Source of the DNA: Neisseria sp. Marseille-Q6792 | Lineage (GTDB): Bacteria > Pseudomonadota > Gammaproteobacteria > Burkholderiales > Neisseriaceae | Direction: 5' to 3' | Length of the DNA stretch: 64,000 nucleotides | Assembly (NCBI RefSeq): GCF_943181435.1 | Contig: NZ_OW969598.1 | Coordinates: forward strand, 1,798,001-1,862,000 | In this document: in pieces, positions 50,759 through 61,234 of the stretch | How the letters are laid out: the number at the start of each line of letters is the position of its first letter | Position numbering within the stretch: position 1 is the stretch's first letter | Notes under the pieces: model-generated | The model's database searches: none | What the model was told of the DNA's origin: nothing | What the model saw: only the letters and a program-made list of their open reading frames with translations | Program-made: the position numbers and the translations under genes

Positions 50759-51079
50759 ATGTTCGGCAAACAGCTTTTTGAGGAAGTCGGCTCGAAGATT
50801 AGCGAAACCATCGCCAACAGCCCTGCCAAAGATGTGGAAAAAAATATTAAGGCTATGTTGGGCAGTGCGTTCAACCGTATGGATTTGGTAACCCGAGAAG
50901 AATTCGACATCCAGCAGCAGGTTTTAATTAAAACACGCACCAAACTGGCAGCTTTGGAAGAGCGACTGGCGAAACTCGAAGCCGCTCAAGAGCCTGAAGA
51001 AGCTGCTTTGAAAGCCGCCGAAGCTGCTGCGGAAGAAGCTGTTGCAGAAATCAAACAACAAACCGAAGCTGTCGAATAA
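50759..51079 (+). CDS. ubiK: ubiquinone biosynthesis accessory factor UbiK (BMFP family)
   Basis: This 106-residue coiled-coil protein starts MFGKQLFEEVGSKISETIAN with AGGAAGGATACAG as ribosome site. The N-terminal amphipathic helix and the segment DLVTREEFDIQQQVLIKTRTKLAALEERLAKLE (about residues 45-77) match the BMFP/UbiK family, which helps assemble the soluble Ubi complex. The C-terminus is a low-complexity Ala/Glu tail. comM/yifB follows 13 bases later in the same direction. Confidence 0.9.
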   Translation: MFGKQLFEEVGSKISETIANSPAKDVEKNIKAMLGSAFNRMDLVTREEFDIQQQVLIKTRTKLAALEERLAKLEAAQEPEEAALKAAEAAAEEAVAEIKQQTEAVE

Positions 51080-51092
51080 GGCCGTCTGAAAC

Positions 51093-52589
51093 ATGTCGCT
51101 TGCCTTGGTTTACAGCCGCGCCTTGAGCGGCATGAATGCGCCGTTGGTTGAAGTGGAAGCCCACCTTGCCAACGGCCTGCCTCATTTCAATATCGTCGGA
51201 TTGCCCGATACCGAAGTTAAAGAAAGCCGCGACCGCGTGCGCGCCGCCATTATCCAAAGCGGTTTCGACTTCCCCGCCAAAAAAATCACCGTCAACCTCG
51301 CCCCTGCCGACCTGCCCAAAGAATCGGGACGTTTCGACCTGCCGATTGCGCTGGGCATCCTCGCTGCATCCGGACAAATCGCACCTGAAAAGCTCGCGCA
51401 ATACGAGTTTGCCGGCGAGTTGGCACTTTCCGGTATGTTGCGCCCCGTGCGTGGCGCGTTGGCGATGGCGTGGCAGGGCATGCAGGCGGGACGTTCTTTT
51501 GTCTTGCCGCAGGAAAACGCAGAACAAGCCGCCGTGATGCGCGGCATTACCGTTTACGGCGCGCGCTCTTTGGGCGAAGTCGCCGCCTATTTGAACGGTA
51601 TCGAACCTTTGGCGCAAACCGAATACCAAGTTCCTCAGATGCCGTCTGAAAACGCCAAACTGCCAGACCTCATTGATGTCAAGGGTCAACATACCGCCCG
51701 CCTTGCTTTGGAGATCGCCGCCGCAGGAGGACACAGCCTTTTGATGATGGGTCCGCCGGGAACGGGCAAATCCATGCTTTCCCAACGGCTGCCCGGTATT
51801 CTGCCGCCTTTGACCGAAGACGAATTGGTCGAAGTATGGGCGTTGCGTTCGCTCCTGCCCAACCACCAACAACAACTTGACAGCCACCGTCCTTTCCGCA
51901 GTCCGCACCACAGTGCCAGTTCGGCAGCCATGGTCGGCGGCGGTTCCGATCCGCGTCCGGGCGAAATTTCATTGGCGCATCACGGCGTATTGTTTTTGGA
52001 CGAATTGCCCGAGTTCGACCGCAAAGTTTTAGAAGTTTTGCGCGAACCTTTGGAAAACGGCGAAATCCACATTTCCCGCGCGGCGCGTCAAGCCGTTTAT
52101 CCGGCGAAATTCCAGCTTGTCGCCGCCATGAACCCTTGTCCTTGCGGTTATCTCGGGCATCCCATCAAACCCTGCCGTTGCACGCCCGAAAGCGTCGCGC
52201 GTTACCGCAGCAAGATTTCCGGTCCGCTGCTTGACCGCATCGATTTGACCATCGAAGTCCCCAGCCTGTCCGCCGCCGAACTGATGCAGCAGGAAGCAGG
52301 GGAAAGCAGCGCACGCGTGTTGGCGCGCGTGATCGCCGCCCGCGACAAACAATACGCGCGGCAAGGCAAAGTGAATGCCGCCTTGAGTGTCAGTGAACTC
52401 GACACGTCCGCCCGCATCCAAAAAGAAGCGCAGGAAGCCTTGGGCAACCTGTTGGAAAAACTTTCCCTCTCTGCCCGCAGCTTCCACCGTATCATGCGCG
52501 TGGCGCGTACGTTGGCGGATTTGGCAGGCGACGAAGAAGTCGGCAGAAGCCATGTTATGAAAGCCGTGGGCTTCCGTCGTGCTTTGTGA
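51093..52589 (+). CDS. comM: YifB/ComM-type Mg chelatase-like AAA+ helicase
   Basis: This 498-residue AAA+ protein is of the group whose member ComM drives branch migration during integration of transforming DNA. It has an N-terminal Lon-like fold (ALVYSRALSGMNAPLVEVEAHL), Walker A GPPGTGKSMLS near residue 222 and Walker B GVLFLDELPEF. Zinc-type cysteines lie in NPCPCGYLGHPIKPCRC, and a C-terminal helical bundle follows. This fits naturally competent Neisseria. It is likely cotranscribed with ubiK. Confidence 0.9.
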   Translation: MSLALVYSRALSGMNAPLVEVEAHLANGLPHFNIVGLPDTEVKESRDRVRAAIIQSGFDFPAKKITVNLAPADLPKESGRFDLPIALGILAASGQIAPEKLAQYEFAGELALSGMLRPVRGALAMAWQGMQAGRSFVLPQENAEQAAVMRGITVYGARSLGEVAAYLNGIEPLAQTEYQVPQMPSENAKLPDLIDVKGQHTARLALEIAAAGGHSLLMMGPPGTGKSMLSQRLPGILPPLTEDELVEVWALRSLLPNHQQQLDSHRPFRSPHHSASSAAMVGGGSDPRPGEISLAHHGVLFLDELPEFDRKVLEVLREPLENGEIHISRAARQAVYPAKFQLVAAMNPCPCGYLGHPIKPCRCTPESVARYRSKISGPLLDRIDLTIEVPSLSAAELMQQEAGESSARVLARVIAARDKQYARQGKVNAALSVSELDTSARIQKEAQEALGNLLEKLSLSARSFHRIMRVARTLADLAGDEEVGRSHVMKAVGFRRAL

Positions 52590-52692
52590 AAGGGTGTCGG
52601 GTCAGATTTTGCTCAAATATGGCAATATTGTTAGAATATCTGCCCGTACGCAAACGGTGTCAATGCCGTCTGAAATACATTAAGGTATGTTT

Positions 52693-53559
52693 ATGAACAA
52701 ATTTTCTCAATCCGGAAAAGGTCTGTCCGGTTTCTTCTTCGGTCTGATACTGGCAACAGTCATTATCGCTGGTATTTTGTTTTATTTAAATCAAACGGGT
52801 CAAAATGCGTTTAAGAGTCCGTTTTTGTCGAAACAACCGGCAGAAACAGAAATCCTGAAGCCGAAAAACCAGCCTAAAGAGGACGTGCAGCCGGATCCGA
52901 CCGATCATAATGTGTTGACCGAACCGGATGGTGCTAAAACATTGGAATCAACAGATGGGGAAAAAACCATCGACAAACAGGACGTTGCCGATAAAGTCAC
53001 TGAGGTTGCGGAACAAACAGACGAGCCGGAACAGGAAGAGCCGAAAGAGCGGAATATACGCAAGAAAGCAGGGCAGTCGGAAGAGCATGTAAGAGGAGTT
53101 AGGGAAGAAGTATCGAAGAAAGATGTGGGAACGCCAAAAAAACAAGCGGTAAAACCTTCCGAAACAGTAGAGAAAAAAGCGGTAAAAGAAGAGAAAAAGG
53201 CAGGAAAAGGCAAAACCGAACCCAAGCCGACACCGGAGCAAATCCTTAACAGCGGAAGTATTGAGAAAGCACGCAGCGAAGCTGCAAGAGAAGTGCAAAA
53301 ATTGAAAACCTCCGTTAAGGAGGAGGCAACGAATTACCTGCAAATGGGAGCGTATGCCAATCGTCAGAGCGCAGAAGAGCAGCGTGCCAAGTTAGCTATA
53401 TTGGGTATTTCTTCCAAAGTGGTCGGCTACCAAGCGGGAAGTAAAATGCTCTACCGGGTACAAAGTAACAATATGTCTGCCGATGCGGTGAAAAAAATGC
53501 AGGTCGAGTTGAAAAAACATGGGGTCGCTAGCCTGATCCGTTCGATTGAGGGCAAATAA
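52693..53559 (+). CDS. SPOR-domain, FtsN-like membrane protein
   Basis: A 288-residue protein starts at ATG 52693 (AAGG seven bases before); the ATG six bases earlier is too close to that site. One transmembrane helix (residues 10-32) is followed by a long charged Lys/Glu/Pro-rich linker. The C-terminal SPOR domain (YLQMGAYANRQSAEEQRAKL to the end) binds denuded septal peptidoglycan. It is probably a division or septum protein, but assignment to FtsN itself is uncertain. dsbA3 begins three bases after its stop. Confidence 0.85.
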   Translation: MNKFSQSGKGLSGFFFGLILATVIIAGILFYLNQTGQNAFKSPFLSKQPAETEILKPKNQPKEDVQPDPTDHNVLTEPDGAKTLESTDGEKTIDKQDVADKVTEVAEQTDEPEQEEPKERNIRKKAGQSEEHVRGVREEVSKKDVGTPKKQAVKPSETVEKKAVKEEKKAGKGKTEPKPTPEQILNSGSIEKARSEAAREVQKLKTSVKEEATNYLQMGAYANRQSAEEQRAKLAILGISSKVVGYQAGSKMLYRVQSNNMSADAVKKMQVELKKHGVASLIRSIEGK

Positions 53560-53561
53560 CT

Positions 53562-54206
53562 ATGAGAATTAAACACTTTTTGCCGTTGCTGTTGTCGGTA
53601 GTCTTGTCTGCGCAGGCATATGCCCTGACGGAGGGGGAAGACTATATTGTTTTGGATAAGCCTGTCCCGCAGCAACAATCGGGAAAAATCGAAGTTTTGG
53701 AATTTTTCGGCTATTTTTGCGTACATTGCCATCATTTCGACCCCTTGTTATTGAAGCTGGGCAAGGCATTGCCGTCTGATGCCTATTTGAGGACGGAGCA
53801 CGTGGTCTGGCAGCCTGAAATGCTCGGTCTGGCCAGGATGGCGGCCGCCGTCAATTTGTCGGGTTTGAAATATCAGGCAAACCCTGCTGTGTTTAAAGCA
53901 GTTTACGAACAGAAGGTTCATTTGGAAGACAGGACGGCCGCCGGAAAATGGGCTTTGTCTCAAAAAGGCTTTGATGGTAAAAAACTGATGCGCGTTTATG
54001 ACTCTCCCGAGGCAGCCTCCGCCGCATTAAAAATGCAGAAACTGACGGAACAATATGGTATTGACAGCACACCAACCGTTATTGTCGGTGGGAAATACCG
54101 CGTAATCTTTAATAATGGCTTTGATGGTGGAATCGATACCATTAAAGAATTGGTTGACAAAGTCAGGGTAGAACGCAAACTGTCAAACCGTTCTACGCAA
54201 AAATAA
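53562..54206 (+). CDS. dsbA: periplasmic thiol:disulfide oxidoreductase DsbA3
   Basis: DsbA introduces disulfide bonds in exported proteins. Neisseria has three; this one resembles DsbA3: a cleavable signal peptide without a lipobox ([19 protein letters not shown]), unlike lipoproteins DsbA1 and DsbA2. The active site is CVHC in [14 protein letters not shown] and the cis-Pro motif is [14 protein letters not shown]. The length of 214 residues is usual. It begins three bases after the SPOR gene and precedes uppP by 34 bases, so these are likely cotranscribed. Confidence 0.92.
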   Translation: MRIKHFLPLLLSVVLSAQAYALTEGEDYIVLDKPVPQQQSGKIEVLEFFGYFCVHCHHFDPLLLKLGKALPSDAYLRTEHVVWQPEMLGLARMAAAVNLSGLKYQANPAVFKAVYEQKVHLEDRTAAGKWALSQKGFDGKKLMRVYDSPEAASAALKMQKLTEQYGIDSTPTVIVGGKYRVIFNNGFDGGIDTIKELVDKVRVERKLSNRSTQK

Positions 54207-54240
54207 TCTTATCCCTCATACACCTGAAAGAAACCAAGCA

Positions 54241-55062
54241 ATGGATTTTATGATTGTCCTGAAAGCCCTGATGATGGGTTTGGTAGAAGGTTTTACCGAA
54301 TTCCTGCCTATTTCCAGTACCGGTCATCTGATTGTGTTTGGTAACTTGGTCGGTTTTCACAGCAACCATAAGGTTTTTGAGATTGCTATCCAACTTGGTG
54401 CGGTTTTGGCCGTGGTGTTTGAATACCGTCAGCGTTTTTCAGGTGTGTTGCATGGTTTGGGCAAAGACAAAAAAGCCAACCGATTTGTCCTCAATCTTGC
54501 CGTCGCTTTTATGCCGGCTGCCGTGATGGGGTTATTGTTCGGCAAACAAATCAAAGAGTATCTGTTTAACCCCTTGAGTGTTGCAGTCATGCTGGTTTTG
54601 GGCGGTTTTTTTATTTTGTGGGTAGAAAAACGTCAAAGCCATACGGTGTCTAAAAAAATTGATGTTGATGCACTCCGTCCGGTTGATGCGTTGATGATCG
54701 GTATTGCACAGGTGTTTGCCTTGATTCCGGGAACATCCCGTTCAGGCAGTACGATTATGGGCGGGATGCTTTGGGGCATCGAACGGAAAACTGCGACAGA
54801 ATTCTCGTTTTTCTTGGCTGTGCCGATGATGGTTGCCGCAACAGCTTATGATGTTCTGAAACATTACCGATTTTTCACATTACATGATATCGGTTTGATT
54901 TTGATTGGCTTTGTTGCTGCCTTTGTTTCAGGCTTGGTAGCGGTAAAAGCGTTGCTGAGGTTTGTTTCTAAGAAAAATTATATTCCTTTTGCCTATTACC
55001 GTATTGTTTTTGGTATTGCCATCATTATATTGTGGCTGTCAGGCTGGATAAGTTGGGAATAA
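54241..55062 (+). CDS. uppP: undecaprenyl-diphosphatase
   Basis: UppP (BacA) dephosphorylates undecaprenyl pyrophosphate to recycle the peptidoglycan lipid carrier. The 273-residue, eight-helix membrane protein shows the Glu-rich motif [16 protein letters not shown] and the phosphatase-like [13 protein letters not shown]. It can raise bacitracin tolerance when overproduced. The ribosome site is GAAAGAAACCAAGCA, which is weak. Confidence 0.95.
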   Translation: MDFMIVLKALMMGLVEGFTEFLPISSTGHLIVFGNLVGFHSNHKVFEIAIQLGAVLAVVFEYRQRFSGVLHGLGKDKKANRFVLNLAVAFMPAAVMGLLFGKQIKEYLFNPLSVAVMLVLGGFFILWVEKRQSHTVSKKIDVDALRPVDALMIGIAQVFALIPGTSRSGSTIMGGMLWGIERKTATEFSFFLAVPMMVAATAYDVLKHYRFFTLHDIGLILIGFVAAFVSGLVAVKALLRFVSKKNYIPFAYYRIVFGIAIIILWLSGWISWE

Positions 55063-55296
55063 AGTCATGTATCCGGTTTGAGAATATATTTTCGGGTCGG
55101 ATTTGTATCTGATGGCAGAAAGATGATGTTAGATTAATCAGTACCCTGATTTGTTTCAGAGTTTGAAAGAAAATACTTTTTATTGCACTAACTAATCAAC
55201 GTTACCGCAGTTGCATCGTTACAGCGGCTTTGAACTGGAGAAGCCGCCTCGAAATGGCTTTGATGGGCATTTAAACGCAATATGCCGGAGAGAATC

Positions 55297-55563
55297 ATGG
55301 AATTTATCCAACTGATCCAACTGCTTGCGAACAGGTTGACAGTAAACCGCAAATGGCATGCCTACCTGTACTGCCTGCCGTTTACCGCCTATTGGGTATC
55401 GGCGGACAAAGAGATTGTCCGAACGCTCGTTATGGGAGACGGGTTTTTTGTTTGGATACTTTGTACGGCATTATTCGGTATGTGGTTCTTCTGCCGCCGG
55501 CAGCGGTGGTTGTGGGTTCTCCCCTATCTCTGCATATTCAAGATTTTATTGTCCCTTATTTAG
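55297..55563 (+). CDS. small hypothetical membrane protein
   Basis: This 88-residue protein starts at ATG 55297 with GGAGAGAATC before it. It has about three hydrophobic segments (LYCLPFTAYWVSADK, FFVWILCTALFGMWFFC, WLWVLPYLCIFKILLSLI). No family is recognised. A terminator follows directly. It is supported by the good ribosome site and membrane-protein pattern but lacks other evidence. Confidence 0.6.
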   Translation: MEFIQLIQLLANRLTVNRKWHAYLYCLPFTAYWVSADKEIVRTLVMGDGFFVWILCTALFGMWFFCRRQRWLWVLPYLCIFKILLSLI

Positions 55564-55568
55564 CCTGT

Positions 55569-55594
55569 ACCGCCCGCCACGGGGCGGTTTTTTA
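55569..55594 (+). terminator. intrinsic terminator after the small membrane protein
   Basis: accgccc-gccac-ggggcggttttttaat is a stem with six Ts six bases after the stop codon. Confidence 0.85.
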
Positions 55595-55696
55595 ATAAGT
55601 TTTAAACCCGATTAAAAGCCGTTTCAGACGGCATTTGCCACAATAACCTCATCCAATTAAGCCTGTTTGCCGGTTTATCAAGGATTGAAAATAAAA

Positions 55697-55838
55697 GGCT
55701 GTGTTTTAATATTCCGTTGATGCAGCCCTAATTAGCGGGACAAATGCCATTTTATTTAATGGGGTCGATTTCTGCGCAAACGGAAATACGGCTTTCCCTT
55801 GCAAAGGGATGGAATCGGGCAGGTATTTAAACACAGCC
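55697..55838. mobile_element. possible 142-bp miniature element with imperfect inverted ends
   Basis: The left end ggctgtgttttaata and the right end (read inward) GGCTGTGTTTAAATA are inverted copies with one or two differences. aaataaaa lies just outside each end (55689-55696, and 55840-55847 after one G), as a target duplication would, although A-rich DNA weakens this. The interior has a small palindrome, ttcccttgcaaagggat. No open frame is present. It lies in the 346-base gap 55564-55909. It could be a MITE of an unknown insertion sequence. Confidence 0.4.
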
Positions 55839-55870
55839 GAAATAAAAAAAACAAAATAAAAAAACAAAAT

Positions 55871-55908
55871 AAAAAAGCACATACCGTTTATGGTGTGTGC
55901 TTTTTTAT
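55871..55908 (-). terminator. terminator of the tRNA-Met/tRNA-Ala unit
   Basis: aaaaaagcacataccg and ggtgtgtgcttttttatt form a long stem with A and T tails right after the tRNA-Ala 3' end. Confidence 0.88.
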
Positions 55909-55909
55909 T

Positions 55910-55985
<76 letters not shown>

Positions 55986-55991
55986 GAAATA

Positions 55992-56068
55992 TGGTGGCGA
56001 ATCAGGGATTCGAACCCCGGACACAAGGATTATGATTCCTCTGCTCTAACCGACTGAGCTAATTCGCC
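55992..56068 (-). tRNA. tRNA-Met(CAT), elongator
   Basis: This 77-nt cloverleaf has encoded CCA; the acceptor GGCGAATT pairs with ATTCGCC. The anticodon stem GAGGA/TCCTT surrounds loop ATCATAA with anticodon CAT. The first pair is G-C, unlike the initiator, and the body differs from tRNA-Ile2, so elongator Met is most likely. Confidence 0.93.
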
Positions 56069-56084
56069 GTTTTGTGAAGTCGCT

Positions 56085-56112
56085 ATTATATGTTTTTTTG
56101 TTTTTTTGACAA
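56085..56112 (-). promoter_or_regulatory. promoter of the tRNA-Met/tRNA-Ala unit
   Basis: TTGTCA (56107-56112) and a perfect TATAAT (56085-56090) are 16 bases apart, with T-rich plus-strand DNA between; the tRNA starts 17 bases beyond. Confidence 0.75.
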
Positions 56113-56165
56113 GCCGTATTTTCTAATTTTAAATTAGTGCACTGTTTTTAAATATTAAAAATTTT

Positions 56166-56194
56166 ATGCCGTCTGAAAATGGTTAAGACGGCAT
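56166..56194 (-). terminator. DUS-based hairpin after the MidA-like gene
   Basis: atgccgtct-gaaaatggtta-agacggcat, five bases beyond the stop. Confidence 0.68.
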
Positions 56195-56199
56195 GAGGA

Positions 56200-57348
56200 T
56201 TAGAGTTTGTGGCAGATGTCGCCGAAACAAAATCCTGTCCAATCGATATTGATATTTTTACCGAATGCGATGACTTTAAACAATTCTCCCATTTCATGTT
56301 GATCGATTAGTTTTTGAACAGCGGCGGCTTCACGGATATAGGCTGCCGAATCCGTTTTCCCCGTCTGCGCCAACAGCTCGGTAATGCCCAGGTTCAATAA
56401 GAAATGGGATTGGGGAAGGTAACCTATCAAATCTAATCCGGCATCCGTCCCTGCTTGTGCAATGTCGGTAAAGTTGACATGTGCGGTCAGGTCGGCCAAT
56501 CCGATGAAGTCAAAAGGATTGTGGATAACGTGATGTCGGTAGTGTCCGATCAGAGTACCTTGATTACGTTGAGGGTGGTAATACTGCGCTGCATCAAAAC
56601 CGTAGTCGATGAATATCATGCAGCCGTGTTCGAGTCTTGAGGCAAGGGTGCGGATAAAGGCATATTGTTGCGGATGTAGTTCGCTGGTATAGGGGGAAGT
56701 TATTTTTGGGAAGTAGAGGGAAGCCAATGCAGATAGCTGCAAGTCGTGCAGCGGTCGTGCCAAATAGGTAAAACGGTCATTATCCAGGCAAACACCGACA
56801 TGCTCGAATGAGCCGCCTTCATCTTTACGGATGATTTCGACAGGCATGGCATCGAGTACTTCGTTACCGATGATGATGCCGTCAAATGTTTCCGGAAGTG
56901 CAGATAAGTGGACAATTTTTTGGGCGGCTTGAGGTGCGAGGGTCTGAATCAGGTCTTTCTGACGAGCAGCCAGTTCTGGCGATATTTCAATAATGTAGTA
57001 ACGGTTAATGCCGTCTGAAAGGTTGTTTAACAAATCGGCGGCGAGTTGACCGGTCCCTGCACCGAATTCATAGATATTGCCTGCGGTTTGGGGTAGGAGT
57101 TCTTGAAGTTGGCGCGCCAGTGTTCGGGCGAACAGGGGGGTAAGGGTCGGGGAGGTAATAAAATCTCCGTTGTTACCGATTTTATGGCTGCCTCCGGTGT
57201 AATAGCCGTATTGAGGGGCATATAAAACCAGCTCCATAAAACGTGAAAATGGAATCCAATTTCTATGCTTTTTGATTTCTTCGGCAAGGAGGGTTTGAAG
57301 GTTGGCTGAGGATTGTTGCGCGGCAGGGGAGGGTAGGGGGAGGGTCAT
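56200..57348 (-). CDS. MidA/NDUFAF7-family SAM-dependent methyltransferase
   Basis: A 382-residue class I methyltransferase starts at MTLPLPSPAAQQSSANLQ. The SAM-binding motif I is IYEFGAGTGQLAADLL. The N-terminal family block is GDFITSPTLTPLFARTLARQ, and IIGNEVLDAMPVEI is the family substrate-site signature. In mitochondria the homologue methylates an arginine of complex I (NDUFS2); the bacterial role is inferred to be similar. The frame is open 23 codons upstream but without homology. It is read away from the dcw cluster. Confidence 0.9.
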   Translation of the reverse strand: MTLPLPSPAAQQSSANLQTLLAEEIKKHRNWIPFSRFMELVLYAPQYGYYTGGSHKIGNNGDFITSPTLTPLFARTLARQLQELLPQTAGNIYEFGAGTGQLAADLLNNLSDGINRYYIIEISPELAARQKDLIQTLAPQAAQKIVHLSALPETFDGIIIGNEVLDAMPVEIIRKDEGGSFEHVGVCLDNDRFTYLARPLHDLQLSALASLYFPKITSPYTSELHPQQYAFIRTLASRLEHGCMIFIDYGFDAAQYYHPQRNQGTLIGHYRHHVIHNPFDFIGLADLTAHVNFTDIAQAGTDAGLDLIGYLPQSHFLLNLGITELLAQTGKTDSAAYIREAAAVQKLIDQHEMGELFKVIAFGKNINIDWTGFCFGDICHKL

Positions 57349-57593
57349 GATAAGTGTTATCTTTTGTAAATTTATTGAATTTCCGTACATGGTACACGTT
57401 GGTACGGTTACTGTCATGGTTTTATTTTAATACTATATATTGTAGTTAATTTATTAAATTTCTATTATATAGTAATTTATTTCTTTGGTTACTCTATACT
57501 GTGTACAACTTCCTGTTATTGGTGTTTTTTTATCTTATTGTTTTAAAAGGAGTTTAAAATTTCAGATATGTTAATGAAGTTTTCTGTCTTGAT

Positions 57594-57622
57594 TTGACCG
57601 AGTGTTTAAAATTTCTTATAGT
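57594..57622 (+). promoter_or_regulatory. predicted promoter of the mraZ/dcw cluster
   Basis: TTGACC (57594-57599) and TATAGT (57617-57622) are separated by exactly 17 bases, a strong sigma-70 match. The start falls near 57629, directly before the MraZ operator. Confidence 0.75.
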
Positions 57623-57631
57623 GTCGATTAG

Positions 57632-57656
57632 TGGGAGAATGTGGGTCAAAGTGTCT
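57632..57656 (+). promoter_or_regulatory. MraZ autoregulatory operator (TGGGN repeats)
   Basis: TGGGA-gaatg-TGGGT-caaag-TGTCT gives two perfect and one degenerate TGGGN box at 10-base spacing, as in the E. coli MraZ operator. It lies at about +3 to +27 of the predicted start, where bound MraZ would block the dcw promoter. Confidence 0.75.
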
Positions 57657-57697
57657 TCTTTGCCCTTATTTAATTTTAACTTCAACTTGGGACATCT

Positions 57698-58153
57698 ATG
57701 TTCGGCGGCGCACATGAATTGAGTATCGACAGTAAAGGGCGGTTGGCGGTTCCTGCCAAATTCCGCGATATTCTGTCGCGCCTCTATACGCCTGCCGTGG
57801 TAGTAACGCTTGAGTCGAAGCATAAGCTGTTGATGTATCCTGTTGCAGAGTGGGAAAAGGTTGCGGCGCAACTTTTGAACTTAAAAGTGGCGGATAACCC
57901 TGTTTTACGACGGTTTCAAAATCTTTTGCTGCATAACGCGGAAATTTTGGAATGGGATAGTGCCGGTCGGGTATTGGTTCCTGCTGGGCTGAGGAAGAGG
58001 GTGGTTTTTGACCGTGAAGTTGTTCTGGTCGGGCGGGCCAACCGTTTGGAGCTTTGGGGTCGTGAGCAGTGGGAGGCCGAAATGGTTCAGGCTTTGGACG
58101 ACGATCCTGGCGAACTTGCCTTCCAGTTGAGTCAGACGGATTTGCAATTGTGA
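57698..58153 (+). CDS. mraZ: transcriptional regulator MraZ
   Basis: MraZ is an AbrB-fold ring-forming repressor of the division and cell wall (dcw) cluster. The 151-residue protein has two tandem SpoVT/AbrB domains. Each carries the DxxGR motif: [17 protein letters not shown] and [17 protein letters not shown]. It is the first gene of the cluster and overlaps rsmH by four bases (GTGA). Confidence 0.95.
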   Translation: MFGGAHELSIDSKGRLAVPAKFRDILSRLYTPAVVVTLESKHKLLMYPVAEWEKVAAQLLNLKVADNPVLRRFQNLLLHNAEILEWDSAGRVLVPAGLRKRVVFDREVVLVGRANRLELWGREQWEAEMVQALDDDPGELAFQLSQTDLQL

Positions 58154-59109
58154 GTGAAACAGAAAGTTACCGGCATATTACGGTTTTGCTGCATGAGGCT
58201 GTAGATGCGCTTGCCGTGCGCGAGGATGGTGTTTATGTGGACGGTACGTTCGGCAGGGGAGGGCATTCCCGGCTGATTTTGTCGCGGTTGGGCGATGCGG
58301 GGCGGTTGATTGTTTTCGATAAAGACCCGCAGGCGATTGCTGTGGCAGAAGAGCTGGCGCGTTCGGACAAACGGGTCAGTGTCGTGCATGGAGGCTTTGC
58401 TTCTTTTCAGACGGCATTGGATGATTTGGGTATCGGTGATGTGGATGGCGCATTATTTGATTTGGGTGTTTCGTCCCCGCAAATCGATGATGCGGTTCGC
58501 GGTTTCAGCTTCCGTTTCGATGCTCCTTTGGATATGCGTATGGATACGACGCGCGGGATGTCTGCCGCAGAGTGGATAGCGGTTGCGTCGGAGCAGGATT
58601 TGCACGAGGTGATTAAGAATTATGGTGAAGAGCGGTTTAGCCGCCAGATTGCGCGAGCCATTGTTGCGCAACGGGCGGAAAGTCCAATCGATACAACCGG
58701 CAAGTTGGCGAAGATTGCGGCGGAAAACGTCCGTACTCGTGAGCGGGGGCAAGATCCTGCAACACGTACCTTCCAGGCGGTCCGCATCTTTATTAACCGT
58801 GAGCTCGAAGAGGTAGAGGCAGTATTGCCGCAGGTGATGTGCCGTCTTAAAGAGGGGGGGCGCTTGGCAGTTATCGCGTTCCATTCTTTGGAAGATCGGA
58901 TTGTGAAGCAGTTTGTCAGGAAATATTCCCAACACGCACCCTTGCCGCGTTGGGCTGCAGTAAGGGAAGCTGATTTGCCAGAGCCGCCCCTGAAGGCTGT
59001 AGGTAAGGCCGTTAAGCCCTGCGAGGAAGAGACGGTTGTCAATCCGAGGGCGAGAAGTGCGGTTTTGCGTGTGGCGGAACGGACTGTCGGCCCGATACCG
59101 GGACGATAA
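58150..59109 (+). CDS. rsmH: 16S rRNA (cytosine1402-N4)-methyltransferase
   Basis: RsmH (MraW) methylates N4 of C1402 in the 16S rRNA decoding region. The 319-residue product starts at GTG 58150 overlapping the mraZ stop, giving [24 protein letters not shown] motif I is [15 protein letters not shown], and [22 protein letters not shown] and [12 protein letters not shown] follow. An ATG in the same frame further upstream lies inside mraZ and is rejected. Confidence 0.95.
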   Translation: MSETESYRHITVLLHEAVDALAVREDGVYVDGTFGRGGHSRLILSRLGDAGRLIVFDKDPQAIAVAEELARSDKRVSVVHGGFASFQTALDDLGIGDVDGALFDLGVSSPQIDDAVRGFSFRFDAPLDMRMDTTRGMSAAEWIAVASEQDLHEVIKNYGEERFSRQIARAIVAQRAESPIDTTGKLAKIAAENVRTRERGQDPATRTFQAVRIFINRELEEVEAVLPQVMCRLKEGGRLAVIAFHSLEDRIVKQFVRKYSQHAPLPRWAAVREADLPEPPLKAVGKAVKPCEEETVVNPRARSAVLRVAERTVGPIPGR

Positions 59110-59131
59110 CAGAGAAAACATCTGAATAACA

Positions 59132-59395
59132 ATGAATAAATTGAATTTTCTTCTTCTGATTGCGGTTTGTATTTCGGCTTTTTCCGTAGTGATTCAGCAA
59201 AACCAGTACAGGCTTAACTTTACAGCTTTGTATAAGGCGAAAAAGCAGGAAATCGCTTTGGAGCAGAACTATGCGCAACTAAGGCTGCAACAGGCGCGGT
59301 TGGCGAATCATGAAGCGATTAGGTCGGCGGCAGAAAAACAAAATCTCCGTCCGCCGGTTTCAGGTAATACCTTTATGGTGGAACATCAAAAATAG
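59132..59395 (+). CDS. ftsL: cell division protein FtsL
   Basis: FtsL is an 87-residue bitopic protein of the divisome that acts with FtsB and FtsQ to activate septal synthesis by FtsW/PenA. It has one N-terminal transmembrane helix (NFLLLIAVCISAFSVVIQQ) and a periplasmic coiled coil (LEQNYAQLRLQQARL). It is short and weakly conserved; the position between rsmH and penA is decisive. Confidence 0.88.
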   Translation: MNKLNFLLLIAVCISAFSVVIQQNQYRLNFTALYKAKKQEIALEQNYAQLRLQQARLANHEAIRSAAEKQNLRPPVSGNTFMVEHQK

Positions 59396-59440
59396 AAGTA
59401 ACCTGTCTGCCGGAATCAGGTTCCGGCAGTAGGGCGGTAA

Positions 59441-61210
<1,770 letters not shown>

Positions 61211-61234
61211 TCCGAGTATCAACGAGATTATTTT

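Noticed and set aside
58069..58149. Earlier ATG start for rsmH
   Set aside because: It lies inside mraZ and adds non-homologous residues; the GTG overlapping the mraZ stop gives the conserved N-terminus.
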